The notes under the pieces: generated by a model | The model's database searches: none | Told to the model about the DNA's origin: nothing | The model's input: the letters and a program-made list of their open reading frames with translations, nothing else | Position numbers and translations under genes: made by a program | NCBI RefSeq assembly: GCF_024349785.1 | Contig: NZ_AP018817.1 | Span: forward strand, 2,573,501-2,637,500 | Source: Sphingomonas bisphenolicum | GTDB lineage: Bacteria; Pseudomonadota; Alphaproteobacteria; Sphingomonadales; Sphingomonadaceae | Length of the DNA: 64,000 bases | Direction of reading: 5' to 3' | Shown: positions 8,538 to 16,614 of the stretch, piece after piece | Layout: every line of letters starts with the position of its first letter | Position numbering within the stretch: the first letter of the stretch is position 1

Positions 8538-9446
8538 ATGTATGCTCGTCTGATCCCCCTGTCGTTGCTGATCGTCGCCCTGCCCGCCACGGCGCGCGCG
8601 GCCGAATCGGCGCTGCTGCCACCGGCCGTCCGCGAAATGATGGAAGCTGCGATCGCCAACGGCAACGAAACCGAAATCGCCACCATTTCCAAGATCGCCA
8701 AACAGACCAACCCGGCCTCCGCCGACGAAATCCAGCGCATGGTCAACAGTTGGAAGGAGCGGACCAAGGCGACCCACGACACGGTGATTCGCGAAGCCCA
8801 CTTCACCGAATTGTGGACCGGCCGGGTCGAGGCAGGCGGTTTCCGTTCCACGGGTTCGACCAGCGAGCTCGGGATCAGCGTATCCGCGACGGCGACTCGC
8901 GCCGGACTGCAATGGTCGCACAAGCTGACCGCCGCCGCCGATTATCGCCGCGCCAATGGCGTCACCTCGCGCGAACGCTATTTCGCCGGCTACGAACCCA
9001 AATATGAATTCGATCCGCGCGGCTTCGCCTACGGCCTCGCCCAGTTCGAACGCGACACCTCGATCGGCTATGACCAACGCTACACCGCCTCGGTCGGCGT
9101 CGGCTATAAGCTGATCGTCAGCAAGCCGGTCGATCTGTCGGCCGATATCGGTCCGTCCATTCGCCACGCCAAATATCTGATCGGCGAACGTGAGACGAAA
9201 CTGGGCGTCCGCGGTTCCATGGCGCTGGCCTGGCGCGCCACGCCGACGGTGACGTTCAAACAAACCGCATCGGGCTATGCCGAAAGCGACGTCTATACGC
9301 TCAACGCCCTGTCCTCGGTAGAAACCAAGGTCAGCACACGGCTGTCGGCCGCTTTCTCCTACAATATCCAGTATGAATCCGAGACATTGCTGTCCAGCCG
9401 CGACCTCGACACGCTGAGCCGCCTGACCCTGACCTATGATTTCTGA
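8538..9446 (+). CDS. DUF481 outer-membrane beta-barrel protein (YdiY-like)
   Basis: This is a 302-residue exported protein. Residues 1-21 are a signal peptide ending ARA. A helical stretch (about 25-85) follows, and then alternating aromatic/hydrophobic strands typical of an outer-membrane barrel, ending in YDF with a C-terminal Phe. The barrel part resembles DUF481 (salt-induced outer membrane protein YdiY). No enzymatic role is known for the family. The gene stands alone between rppH and the AST operon. The barrel and localisation call is firm; the physiological role is unknown. Confidence 0.75.
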   Translation: MYARLIPLSLLIVALPATARAAESALLPPAVREMMEAAIANGNETEIATISKIAKQTNPASADEIQRMVNSWKERTKATHDTVIREAHFTELWTGRVEAGGFRSTGSTSELGISVSATATRAGLQWSHKLTAAADYRRANGVTSRERYFAGYEPKYEFDPRGFAYGLAQFERDTSIGYDQRYTASVGVGYKLIVSKPVDLSADIGPSIRHAKYLIGERETKLGVRGSMALAWRATPTVTFKQTASGYAESDVYTLNALSSVETKVSTRLSAAFSYNIQYESETLLSSRDLDTLSRLTLTYDF

Positions 9447-9505
9447 ACCACGCAATTTTATTGCGGGGGTGGAGACGCGCGCGGCGCTCTGATAGATCAG
9501 GGCGG

Positions 9506-10750
9506 ATGACGGATTTTTCATCGCAGGAAAGGATGTTGCTCGACCGCGCTGCGGCCGCGCCGATGCTCGCGCAGACGCGGGCTTGGGCGGCGATCAACAG
9601 CGGATCGCGCAATCTGGATGGCCTCGCCCGCATGGCCGCAGTGCTGGTCGAGGCCTTTTCCACGCTGCCCGGCACGATCCGCCTGGTCGATCCCGCGCCG
9701 GTGGAGAGCGTGTCGCCGGACGGGCGAGTCCAGGCCATCGAACATGGCCGCCATCTCCATCTGTCAGTCCGTCCCGAAGCGCCCATCCGGCTGCTCCTCA
9801 CCGGGCATATGGACACGGTGTTCCCCATAGATCACCCCTTCCAGCAGCAGCGCTGGCTGGAGCCTGGCATCCTCAACGGTCCCGGCGTTGCCGACATGAA
9901 AGGCGGGATCGCGGTCATGCTCGCGGCGCTCAACGCCATCGAAGGATCGGACGCGATCGCCACCCTTGGCTATGACGTCGTCATCAACAGCGACGAGGAA
10001 GTCGGCAGCCTGTCATCCGCGGCGCTGTTGCGGGAGATGGCGGCGGGCAGGCTGGCGGCCTTCACCTATGAACCGTCCGCCCTGCCCGACGGCACGCTGG
10101 CCGGCGCACGCGCGGGGAGCGGCAATTTCTCCATCATCGTGACGGGCCGAAGTGCCCATGCTGGGCGCAATCCCGATGACGGCCGCAACGCCTTGCTGGC
10201 GGCGGCCGACCTGGCGTTGCGGCTGAAGGCGGGCAGCGGTGCCGGATTTTCCTGCAACCCTGCGAAGATCGACGGCGGCAGCCCGAACAATGTCGTGCCC
10301 GACCATGCCGTGCTGCGGGTCAATTTCCGGCCGCGCACGCCGCAAGACGAGATCGCCGCCCGCGCCCTGATCGACCGGTCCATGGTCGATGTCGCGCGCG
10401 ACCATGACGTCAGCCTGCATCTGCACGGCAGCTTCGGCCGGCCGCCCAAGCCGATGGACGCCAAGGCGCAGGCACTGTTCGGGCTGGTGCGGCAATGCGG
10501 CGCTGAACTGGGCCTCGACATCGGCTGGCGCGATACCGGGGGCGTGTGCGACGGCAATAATATCGCGGCCTGCGGCGTGCCGGTGGTCGATACGATGGGC
10601 GTGCGCGGCGGCAGCATCCATAGCGACGCCGAATTTCTGCTGACCGACAGCCTGCCCGAACGCGCGCAATTGTCGGCGCTGGCGCTGTGGCGGATCGCCC
10701 GGGGCCGGTTCGACCTGGATCGATATAAAAAAGAGGGGATAACCGCTTGA
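9506..10750 (+). CDS. M20-family zinc hydrolase of the arginine succinyltransferase operon
   Basis: This is a 414-residue M20/ArgE-DapE-type metallohydrolase. Metal-site motifs are visible: GHMDTVFP, a bridging Asp in GVADMKGGIA, Glu-Glu in NSDEEVGS and a late His in GGSIHSDAEF. The dimerisation-domain GRSAHAGRNPDDGRNA is also present. It overlaps astA by 4 nt (TTGA), so it belongs to the pathway. By analogy with ArgE it probably removes an N-succinyl or other acyl group from an amino-acid intermediate. The exact substrate (succinylornithine or succinylglutamate) is inference. Start MTDFSSQERM at 9506 is chosen; an upstream in-frame start lies at 9461. Confidence 0.82.
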   Translation: MTDFSSQERMLLDRAAAAPMLAQTRAWAAINSGSRNLDGLARMAAVLVEAFSTLPGTIRLVDPAPVESVSPDGRVQAIEHGRHLHLSVRPEAPIRLLLTGHMDTVFPIDHPFQQQRWLEPGILNGPGVADMKGGIAVMLAALNAIEGSDAIATLGYDVVINSDEEVGSLSSAALLREMAAGRLAAFTYEPSALPDGTLAGARAGSGNFSIIVTGRSAHAGRNPDDGRNALLAAADLALRLKAGSGAGFSCNPAKIDGGSPNNVVPDHAVLRVNFRPRTPQDEIAARALIDRSMVDVARDHDVSLHLHGSFGRPPKPMDAKAQALFGLVRQCGAELGLDIGWRDTGGVCDGNNIAACGVPVVDTMGVRGGSIHSDAEFLLTDSLPERAQLSALALWRIARGRFDLDRYKKEGITA

Positions 10751-11766
10751 GCTTCATCATGCGCATCGCGCGCGCCGACGATCTGCAGACGCTCTATGAG
10801 ATGGCGAAGCTGACCGGCGGCGGCTTCACCAACCTGCCGCCCGATCGCACCGCGCTGTCGGCCAAGCTGGAGCGCACCGAACAGGCGCTCGCACGGCAGG
10901 ACGAGGGTATCGAGGACGAGTTGATCGTCATGGTGCTGGAAAATGTCGAGACGGGCCAAGTGCGCGGCACCTGTCAGATCTTTTCCACCGTGGGGCAAAG
11001 CTGGCCCTTCTACAGCTATCGTCTGGGCGTGCTGACCCAGCATAGCCGCGAACTGGGCCGCACTTTTCGGGCGCAAATGCTCTCGCTCACCACCGATCTG
11101 GAAGGGTCGGCCGAAGTCGGCGGCCTGTTCCTCCACCCGCGTGAGCGCGCCGAGGGGCTGGGGCTTTTGCTGGCGCGCAGCCGCTATCTCTACATCCGCG
11201 CCCACCGCAGCCGCTTCGGCGACAAGGTGCTGGCCGAACTGCGTGGCGTCATTGATGAAGCGGGCGGATCGCCCTTCTGGGACGGTCTGGCCGGGCGTTT
11301 CTTCGGCATGAATTTCCAGGAGGCGGACGAATTCAACGCGGTGAACGGCAACCAGTTCATCGCCGACCTGATGCCCAAGACCCCCATCTATACCGCGATG
11401 CTGACCGACAGCGCCCGCGCCGTCATCGGCCTGCCCCATCCCAATGGGCGCGCGGCGATGCGGATGCTGGAGACGGAGGGGTTCGACAATGCCGGCTATG
11501 TCGATATCTTCGACGGCGGCCCGACTATGGTCGGCCAGATCGACCAGTTGAAGACGATCGCCGCGGCGCGAGACGTAACTTTGTCCGCCACCCATGAAAA
11601 GGGCGGGGACAAGATGCTGATCGCAACCGGCAAGCTGGCCGATTATCGCTGCACCTGGGGCTTCGTGCAGCAAAATGACAGCGGCGCGGTGTCGCTCGAC
11701 GCGGCCAGCGCGGCGCGGCTCGGCCTCGAAACCGGCGGTTCCTTCACCATGGCAGGGCGGGCATGA
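10747..11766 (+). CDS. astA: Arginine N-succinyltransferase
   Basis: AstA transfers succinyl from succinyl-CoA to the alpha-amino group of arginine, the first step of the AST catabolic pathway. The 339-residue protein has the family N-terminus (RIARADDLQTLYEMAKLTGGGFTNLP) and the catalytic-region stretches EVGGLFLHPRERAEGLGLLL and FFGMNFQEAD. The start is most likely TTG at 10747, in a TTGA overlap with the hydrolase stop. GAGGGG sits about 8 nt upstream, and MSFIMR aligns with usual AstA N-termini. The ATG at 10759 would be too far from that ribosome site. astB follows with an ATGA overlap. Confidence 0.95.
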   Translation: MSFIMRIARADDLQTLYEMAKLTGGGFTNLPPDRTALSAKLERTEQALARQDEGIEDELIVMVLENVETGQVRGTCQIFSTVGQSWPFYSYRLGVLTQHSRELGRTFRAQMLSLTTDLEGSAEVGGLFLHPRERAEGLGLLLARSRYLYIRAHRSRFGDKVLAELRGVIDEAGGSPFWDGLAGRFFGMNFQEADEFNAVNGNQFIADLMPKTPIYTAMLTDSARAVIGLPHPNGRAAMRMLETEGFDNAGYVDIFDGGPTMVGQIDQLKTIAAARDVTLSATHEKGGDKMLIATGKLADYRCTWGFVQQNDSGAVSLDAASAARLGLETGGSFTMAGRA

Positions 11767-13046
11767 ACGTCAGGGAAATCAATTTCGACGGGATCATCGG
11801 TCCCAGCCACAATTATGCGGGCCTCAGCCTCGGCAATCTCGCTTCCGCGCGCAATGCCGGCGCAGTGGCGCATCCCCGAGCGGCGGCGCTCCAGGGGATC
11901 GAGAAGATGCGCGGCAATATCCGCCTCGGCCTGGCTCAGGGCATCTTCCTGCCGCAATGGCGGCCCGACGTCGCCTGGCTGACGAAGCTCGGCACCGATG
12001 TCGGCGACGCCGATCCGCATATCCGGGCTGCCGCCATGTCCGCTTCCTCCATGTGGGCCGCCAACGCCGCCACCATCTCGCCCGCCAGCGATACGGCGGA
12101 CGGGCGGACGCACCTGACCGTCGCCAATCTCGTCACCATGCCGCATCGCAGCCATGAATGGCCGCAGACGCTGGCGCAGCTCCGCATCGCCTTTTCCGAC
12201 ACCCGCGCCTTTGCCGTCCATGATCCCATCCCCGCCCCCTTTGGCGACGAGGGCGCAGCCAATCATATGCGTCTGGCGGAACGCCACGACCAGCCGGGCG
12301 TGGAAGTGTTCGTCTATGGCCGGTCGGGCGGCGCTTTCCCCGCCCGCCAGCATATGGAGGCGAGCAAGGCGGTCGCCCGCATCCATGGCCTCGATCCGGC
12401 GCGCACGCTGTTCGTCGAGCAGTCCGAAGCCGCGATCGCCGCGGGCGCCTTCCACAATGACGTCGTCGCGGTGGCGAACGAGCGGGTGCTCTTCACCCAC
12501 GAACAGGCGTTCGCCGACAAACAGGCCTTCTACGCCGATCTGCGGGCCGCCCTGCCCTGTGTCGAGATCGTGGAGGTGCCTGCCTGCGCGGTCAGCCTGG
12601 CCGATGCGATCACATCCTATCTCTTCAATGCCCAGCTCGTCACCCTGCCCGACAGCGGCCCCTCGACTTCGCTCGGGACAGGCATGGCGCTGGTGCTGCC
12701 GACCGAGGCGCAGCAGACGCCCGCGGTCTGGAGCTGGCTGGAGCAGATGATCGCCGGCAATGGCCCGATCCGCCGCCTCATCCCGGTCGACGTGCGCCAG
12801 TCCATGGCCAATGGCGGCGGCCCCGCCTGCCTGCGGCTGCGCGTCGTTGCCGATCCTGCCGATATCGATCCCCGCTTCCTGGTGGACGAAGCGCGGCTGG
12901 ATAATATTGCGCGGATCGTGTCCCAATATTGGCCAGAATCGATCGCGCCCGAGGATTTGAGCGACACACGGCTGATTGCCCGGATCGAGCAATCATGGTT
13001 AACGCTTGTTGACCATTTGCAGCTGTCGGGCGATCTTTCACCCTGA
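11763..13046 (+). CDS. astB: N-succinylarginine dihydrolase
   Basis: AstB hydrolyses N2-succinylarginine to N2-succinylornithine, CO2 and two ammonia, the second AST step. The 427-residue protein begins with the family motif DGIIGPSHNYAGLSLGNLAS and has NGGGPACLRLRV near the C-terminus, which holds the presumed catalytic cysteine. It overlaps astA by 4 nt. Residues about 298-307 (SGPSTSLGT) look like an in-frame repeat insertion between VTLPD and GMALVLPTEA (see the repeat entry); the active site is not touched. The frame is otherwise intact, so the enzyme is likely functional. Confidence 0.94.
   Translation: MNVREINFDGIIGPSHNYAGLSLGNLASARNAGAVAHPRAAALQGIEKMRGNIRLGLAQGIFLPQWRPDVAWLTKLGTDVGDADPHIRAAAMSASSMWAANAATISPASDTADGRTHLTVANLVTMPHRSHEWPQTLAQLRIAFSDTRAFAVHDPIPAPFGDEGAANHMRLAERHDQPGVEVFVYGRSGGAFPARQHMEASKAVARIHGLDPARTLFVEQSEAAIAAGAFHNDVVAVANERVLFTHEQAFADKQAFYADLRAALPCVEIVEVPACAVSLADAITSYLFNAQLVTLPDSGPSTSLGTGMALVLPTEAQQTPAVWSWLEQMIAGNGPIRRLIPVDVRQSMANGGGPACLRLRVVADPADIDPRFLVDEARLDNIARIVSQYWPESIAPEDLSDTRLIARIEQSWLTLVDHLQLSGDLSP
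12654..12683 (+). repeat. Half-palindrome repeat inserted in frame in astB
   Basis: The DNA CCCTCGACTTCGCTCGGGAC (within 12660-12680) is a typical arm of the CGACTTCGCTC repeat family of sphingomonads. It encodes PSTSLGTG on this strand and the equally recognisable VPSEVEG on the other. It adds about nine codons between two conserved astB segments without shifting frame. Related arms occur between genes at 34693-34787. Confidence 0.6.
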
Positions 13047-13075
13047 CGGCGGGGGCAACGCCGGATGGAATCGAC

Positions 13076-13291
13076 ATGGAACGGATCAAGCGCCTCTTCA
13101 TCATCAAGACCAAGTTCGAGGCGTTTCTGGTGATCTATGCGCTCGCGCTGGGCGCAGCCGAGCGCGGCCATGTCTATATGCAGCAATATCCAGGCGCCGG
13201 CGGCCATCTGCTGGCGCTCGCCTGTTCGGGCGCGGTCTTCATGGCGGGCGGCAAGATCATCGACGCGCTGGACTATCAGCGCGGGATATAG
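13076..13291 (+). CDS. Small two-helix membrane protein of unknown function
   Basis: This is a 71-residue protein, MERIKRLFIIKTKFEAFLVI at the start, with a basic N-terminus. Two hydrophobic segments (about residues 15-28 and 44-60) are joined by a short loop, GHVYMQQYPGAGG. It starts 29 bp after astB on the same strand, so it may ride on the AST transcript. I recognise no catalytic motif. Length, codon use and predicted topology look like a real conserved small protein, but the function is unknown. Confidence 0.65.
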   Translation: MERIKRLFIIKTKFEAFLVIYALALGAAERGHVYMQQYPGAGGHLLALACSGAVFMAGGKIIDALDYQRGI

Positions 13292-13434
13292 AGCCTTTTT
13301 CCAAGCCGGCAGAATCACCTGCTGACTCGGAACTCTGGCGCCCGCCCTCGTTCCGAAACGGATCGAACTCGACCAGCATGACAGCCTTCCCTGACTTATC
13401 CTGCCTCCATCACTGATGATGGAGTGCCGACAGG

Positions 13435-14319
13435 ATGCTGGACGATCGACGCAGGCGCAGCGTGCCCGCCGCCGAACTGGTGCGCAATTTCGCCCATTGG
13501 CGCGAGGTTGGATCGCATGAGCCGGTGATGGTCACCCATCATGGCCGCGAAACCCATGTCTTCATCGGGCTGGACCGCTTTCGCACGATGACGGTCGGCG
13601 ACGATGGCGCGGTCGCGCCCGACCGCACTTTCGAACTCGCCGCGCGGATGCATCAGGGGCTGATCCTGTGCCGCGCCGACCTGACCATCGATTATGTCAA
13701 TGGGGTGGCGCTCGCGATGGCCAGGCGATGGGACCGGCGTCTGGAGGATCAGTCGCTGTGGGACGCCTTTCCCGAACTGGCCGGCACGCTGACGGAGGCG
13801 CATATCCGCCACAGCCTGGCTTCGGGCGAGGCGAGCGCGGCCGATATCCCCTCCCCCTTTCGCGGTGACGTCTGGCTGCATGTCCAGACCTTCCCCTTCG
13901 CCGGCGGCGTCGGCCTGCTGCTGCGGGACATCACCGCCGACATGCAGCGCCACCGGCTGGCCGACGTCAAATCGGCGATCCTCAAGGCAATGGGGGTGCA
14001 TGGCGGGGTCGGTTATGTCCGGGTGTCGATGCGCGGCTTCATCGATGTCGTGAACGACAGCTTTTGCGCGATGGTCGGCCTGACCGCCGATCGGCTGTCG
14101 GACGTGCCGGTCGCCGACCTGGTCGCGCTGCCCGCTCGCCCCCACTTCCGCGAGCAGATGGAACGCGTGCTGCGTGGCGAAGGCGACATGCGGTTCGCCA
14201 CCCAATTGCTGACCAACGACGGTTCGCTGGCGCCGATCGACGCGGCGATCGCCCGGCTGCACGGCATTTACGGTACGGAGGGCGCCGTAATCGTCATTAC
14301 TCCCACGAACGCCGCCTGA
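13435..14319 (+). CDS. PAS-domain protein with a Phd/YefM antitoxin-like N-terminus
   Basis: This is a 294-residue soluble protein. Residues about 8-50 (VPAAELVRNFAHWREVGSHE then PVMVTHHGRETHVFIGLDRF) follow the pattern of Phd/YefM antitoxin DNA-binding domains: a helix, a strand ending with a His/Arg-Gly-x turn, and a strand with an aliphatic-x-aromatic end. Two PAS-like domains follow, about 70-165 (LILCRADLTIDYVNGVALAMA) and 185-290 (SMRGFIDVVNDSFCAMVGLT). There is no kinase, GGDEF or other output domain, so the N-terminus is the only candidate output. No toxin gene is adjacent. I infer a PAS-controlled DNA-binding regulator; function and ligand are unknown. Confidence 0.72.
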   Translation: MLDDRRRRSVPAAELVRNFAHWREVGSHEPVMVTHHGRETHVFIGLDRFRTMTVGDDGAVAPDRTFELAARMHQGLILCRADLTIDYVNGVALAMARRWDRRLEDQSLWDAFPELAGTLTEAHIRHSLASGEASAADIPSPFRGDVWLHVQTFPFAGGVGLLLRDITADMQRHRLADVKSAILKAMGVHGGVGYVRVSMRGFIDVVNDSFCAMVGLTADRLSDVPVADLVALPARPHFREQMERVLRGEGDMRFATQLLTNDGSLAPIDAAIARLHGIYGTEGAVIVITPTNAA

Positions 14320-14489
14320 ATGCGCGACAACAACGTCCATATCGGATGATGTCCGGTGGGCGTGCGCAACTTTTGCGGAGAAGGCCAGTTTTTGTCTGCC
14401 GGGCGCTCGTCTCCACTATGTAAAACCCGCCAAATGCCCGACAGGCGAAGCATACGCGATATTGAACCGCGCCCCGTAGCATCGCTCTC

Positions 14490-14939
14490 ATGTCTTACGA
14501 TAGCGCCTGCTCCTTCACCCGATCGCGTCGACCGCTGGTCGCGCTGCTGCGCCATCAGGCCGGCAGCAGCCTGATCGAAGCGGCCTTCGCCCTGCCGCTG
14601 CTCATCCTGCTGCTGATGGGGATATTGGCCTATGGCAGCTGGTTCATAACCGCCCATAGCCTGCCACAGGCCGCCAATGATGCCGCCCGCGCGTCGGTGG
14701 CCGGGCTGAACGCGACCGAACGCCGCACGCTGGTCGACCAGAGCGTCGTTGCCGCGCGCGCCGCCTTCCCCGCCCCCGCCGCCCAGACGATCGGCGTCAG
14801 TACCGGCGAAAGCAGCGGCTATTATACGGTGACGCTGCGCTACAGTCTCTCCAGCGCGCCCTTGTTCTCGGCCATGCCCTTCCCGATGCCGGGCAACGTG
14901 CTGGAACGAAGCGCCGTCGTGCGGATCGCCAGCCAATGA
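14490..14939 (+). CDS. TadE-like pilus assembly / pseudopilin-type protein
   Basis: This is a 149-residue protein with a cytoplasmic basic leader. The TadE signature GSSLIEAAFALPLLILLLMG lies at about residues 25-45, a single hydrophobic helix beginning with Glu at position +5 as in pseudopilins. The remaining part is periplasmic. TadE and TadG are minor components of Flp/tight-adherence pilus systems. The stop overlaps the TadG-like start by 4 nt. No other tad genes (cpaB, rcpA, tadA) are visible nearby, so it is an orphan pair in this window. Confidence 0.8.
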   Translation: MSYDSACSFTRSRRPLVALLRHQAGSSLIEAAFALPLLILLLMGILAYGSWFITAHSLPQAANDAARASVAGLNATERRTLVDQSVVAARAAFPAPAAQTIGVSTGESSGYYTVTLRYSLSSAPLFSAMPFPMPGNVLERSAVVRIASQ

Positions 14940-16561
14940 CCGGCGCGCGCTTCGACCGGGCGCTGGCGCGGGACCGGCGTGGCGGCGTGACCTTCATCCT
15001 GGCCGGATCGCTGTTCATGCTGGCGGGCGCCGCCACCGTCGCGGTCGATCTGGGATCGGTCTATCTGGCCCGTCGCCAGTTGCAGGGCGTAGCGGATGCC
15101 GCCGCGCTGGCCGCCGCCGATGGCGGACGAACCGCCGCCGAACAACTGGTCGGGCGCAGCGGGATCAACGGCGCGGCCCTCGCGACCTTCGACACCGGCA
15201 GCTATTCCGCCGACGCCTCCCTTCCGATGGACCAGCGCTTCCGAGCAGGCGATGCCAATGGCGGCGCCATGCGGGTGGAGGTGCGCCGCCGCGCGCCTCT
15301 CTTCTTCGCCCGCCTGCTGGTCGGCCGGGACGGCATCGACCTCAGCGCCCGCGCCACCGCCGCCCGCACCGACGCCGCCGCCTTCTCGCTCGGCACCGGC
15401 CTTGCTTCGCTCAGCGGCGGACTGCCCAACATACTGCTGTCCAATCTTGCGGGCACCGAACTCAACCTGTCGGTGATGGATTATAACGGGCTGGCCAGCG
15501 CCAATCTCGACCTGCTGCACATGGCCGATGCCCTGCGCGTACGGACCGGGCGCGACGGCGAAGCCTATGGGGCGCTGTTCGACAGGGAAATCCCCTTGTC
15601 CGACCTGCTCGGCGCGATGGCCGACAGCGCCGGGGCCAGCCCCGCCGCCACGACCCTGCTGGCGCTGTCCAGCCGCATTCCGGGCCGCGCCGTCCGTCTC
15701 AGCGACATTGTCGACCTCGGTCCGATGCGGGGCGCCGCCAATGCCACCGGACAACCCAATATCCTGCTCGACGCCTTCTCCATGCTGCGCATGGTGCTCA
15801 GCCCGCCATCGGGGACGACAATCCCGATGGACCTGCGCGTCACCGTGCCGGGCCTCAGCAGCACGCGGCTGATGCTGGTGACGGGCGAGGGACAGGCCCG
15901 CTCGCCGCTGATGAGCATCACCGCCAAGCGCGACGTGGTGCTGCGCACCGCCCAGACCCGCATCTATCTGGAAAGCTCCGTCGCCACTGCACTGTCCGGC
16001 ATCGCCTCCGTACGAGTGCCGCTCTATGTCGAACTGGCGGCGGCGGAGGCGCGCCTGTCGGATATCCAGTGCGGCAGCGATGGCGGCGTCACCCTGGCGG
16101 TCACGCCGTCGGTCGGGACCGCGGTGCTGGGCGATGTCGATATGAGTGCGCTGACCAATTTTTCGGTCCCCGCCAACCCGCGCGCCGCCATGCTGGCACA
16201 GACGCTCGGTACGCGCGTCACCGGCTATGCCAATATCAGCCTGGGCGGCACCCAGACCCATAGCGTCCATTTCTCGCCGTCGGAGATCAGCGCGCAGCAG
16301 GCCAAGACCGTCAGCACGCAGGATCTGACGCAGGGCATCGCCGCCAGCCTGGCAGGCCAGACCCAGATACAGGTGTCGCTTCTAGGCATCACCATCGGCA
16401 ACAGCCCGCTCAGCCCATTGGTCGGCGCGGTGCTGGGCACCACCGCACCACTGCTGGACGGCATCCTCAACAGCGTCACGGCCACGCTGGGCGTCCGGGT
16501 AGGGTCGGCGGAGGTGCGCGTCCATCAGCGCCGCTGCGGCATGGCGGCCATCGTCGCCTGA
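14936..16561 (+). CDS. TadG-like Flp pilus-associated protein
   Basis: This is a 541-residue protein. Residues about 12-38 (RDRRGGVTFILAGSLFMLAG) are the TadG-like leader: basic residues, Gly-Gly, then a membrane span. VDLGSVYLARRQLQGVADAAALAAA follows, typical of the TadG/DUF2134 N-terminal domain. The long remainder is extracytoplasmic, rich in Ala, Ser and Thr, and without a von Willebrand domain that I can recognise. It is co-translated with the TadE-like gene. A role in surface-appendage assembly is inferred from the family; the C-terminal two thirds give no clear match. Confidence 0.75.
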   Translation: MTGARFDRALARDRRGGVTFILAGSLFMLAGAATVAVDLGSVYLARRQLQGVADAAALAAADGGRTAAEQLVGRSGINGAALATFDTGSYSADASLPMDQRFRAGDANGGAMRVEVRRRAPLFFARLLVGRDGIDLSARATAARTDAAAFSLGTGLASLSGGLPNILLSNLAGTELNLSVMDYNGLASANLDLLHMADALRVRTGRDGEAYGALFDREIPLSDLLGAMADSAGASPAATTLLALSSRIPGRAVRLSDIVDLGPMRGAANATGQPNILLDAFSMLRMVLSPPSGTTIPMDLRVTVPGLSSTRLMLVTGEGQARSPLMSITAKRDVVLRTAQTRIYLESSVATALSGIASVRVPLYVELAAAEARLSDIQCGSDGGVTLAVTPSVGTAVLGDVDMSALTNFSVPANPRAAMLAQTLGTRVTGYANISLGGTQTHSVHFSPSEISAQQAKTVSTQDLTQGIAASLAGQTQIQVSLLGITIGNSPLSPLVGAVLGTTAPLLDGILNSVTATLGVRVGSAEVRVHQRRCGMAAIVA

Positions 16562-16614
16562 TCCGTACCTTGATCCCCCTTGCCATGCCCGCGCTGCACC
16601 GTCAGGAGCAGGCC

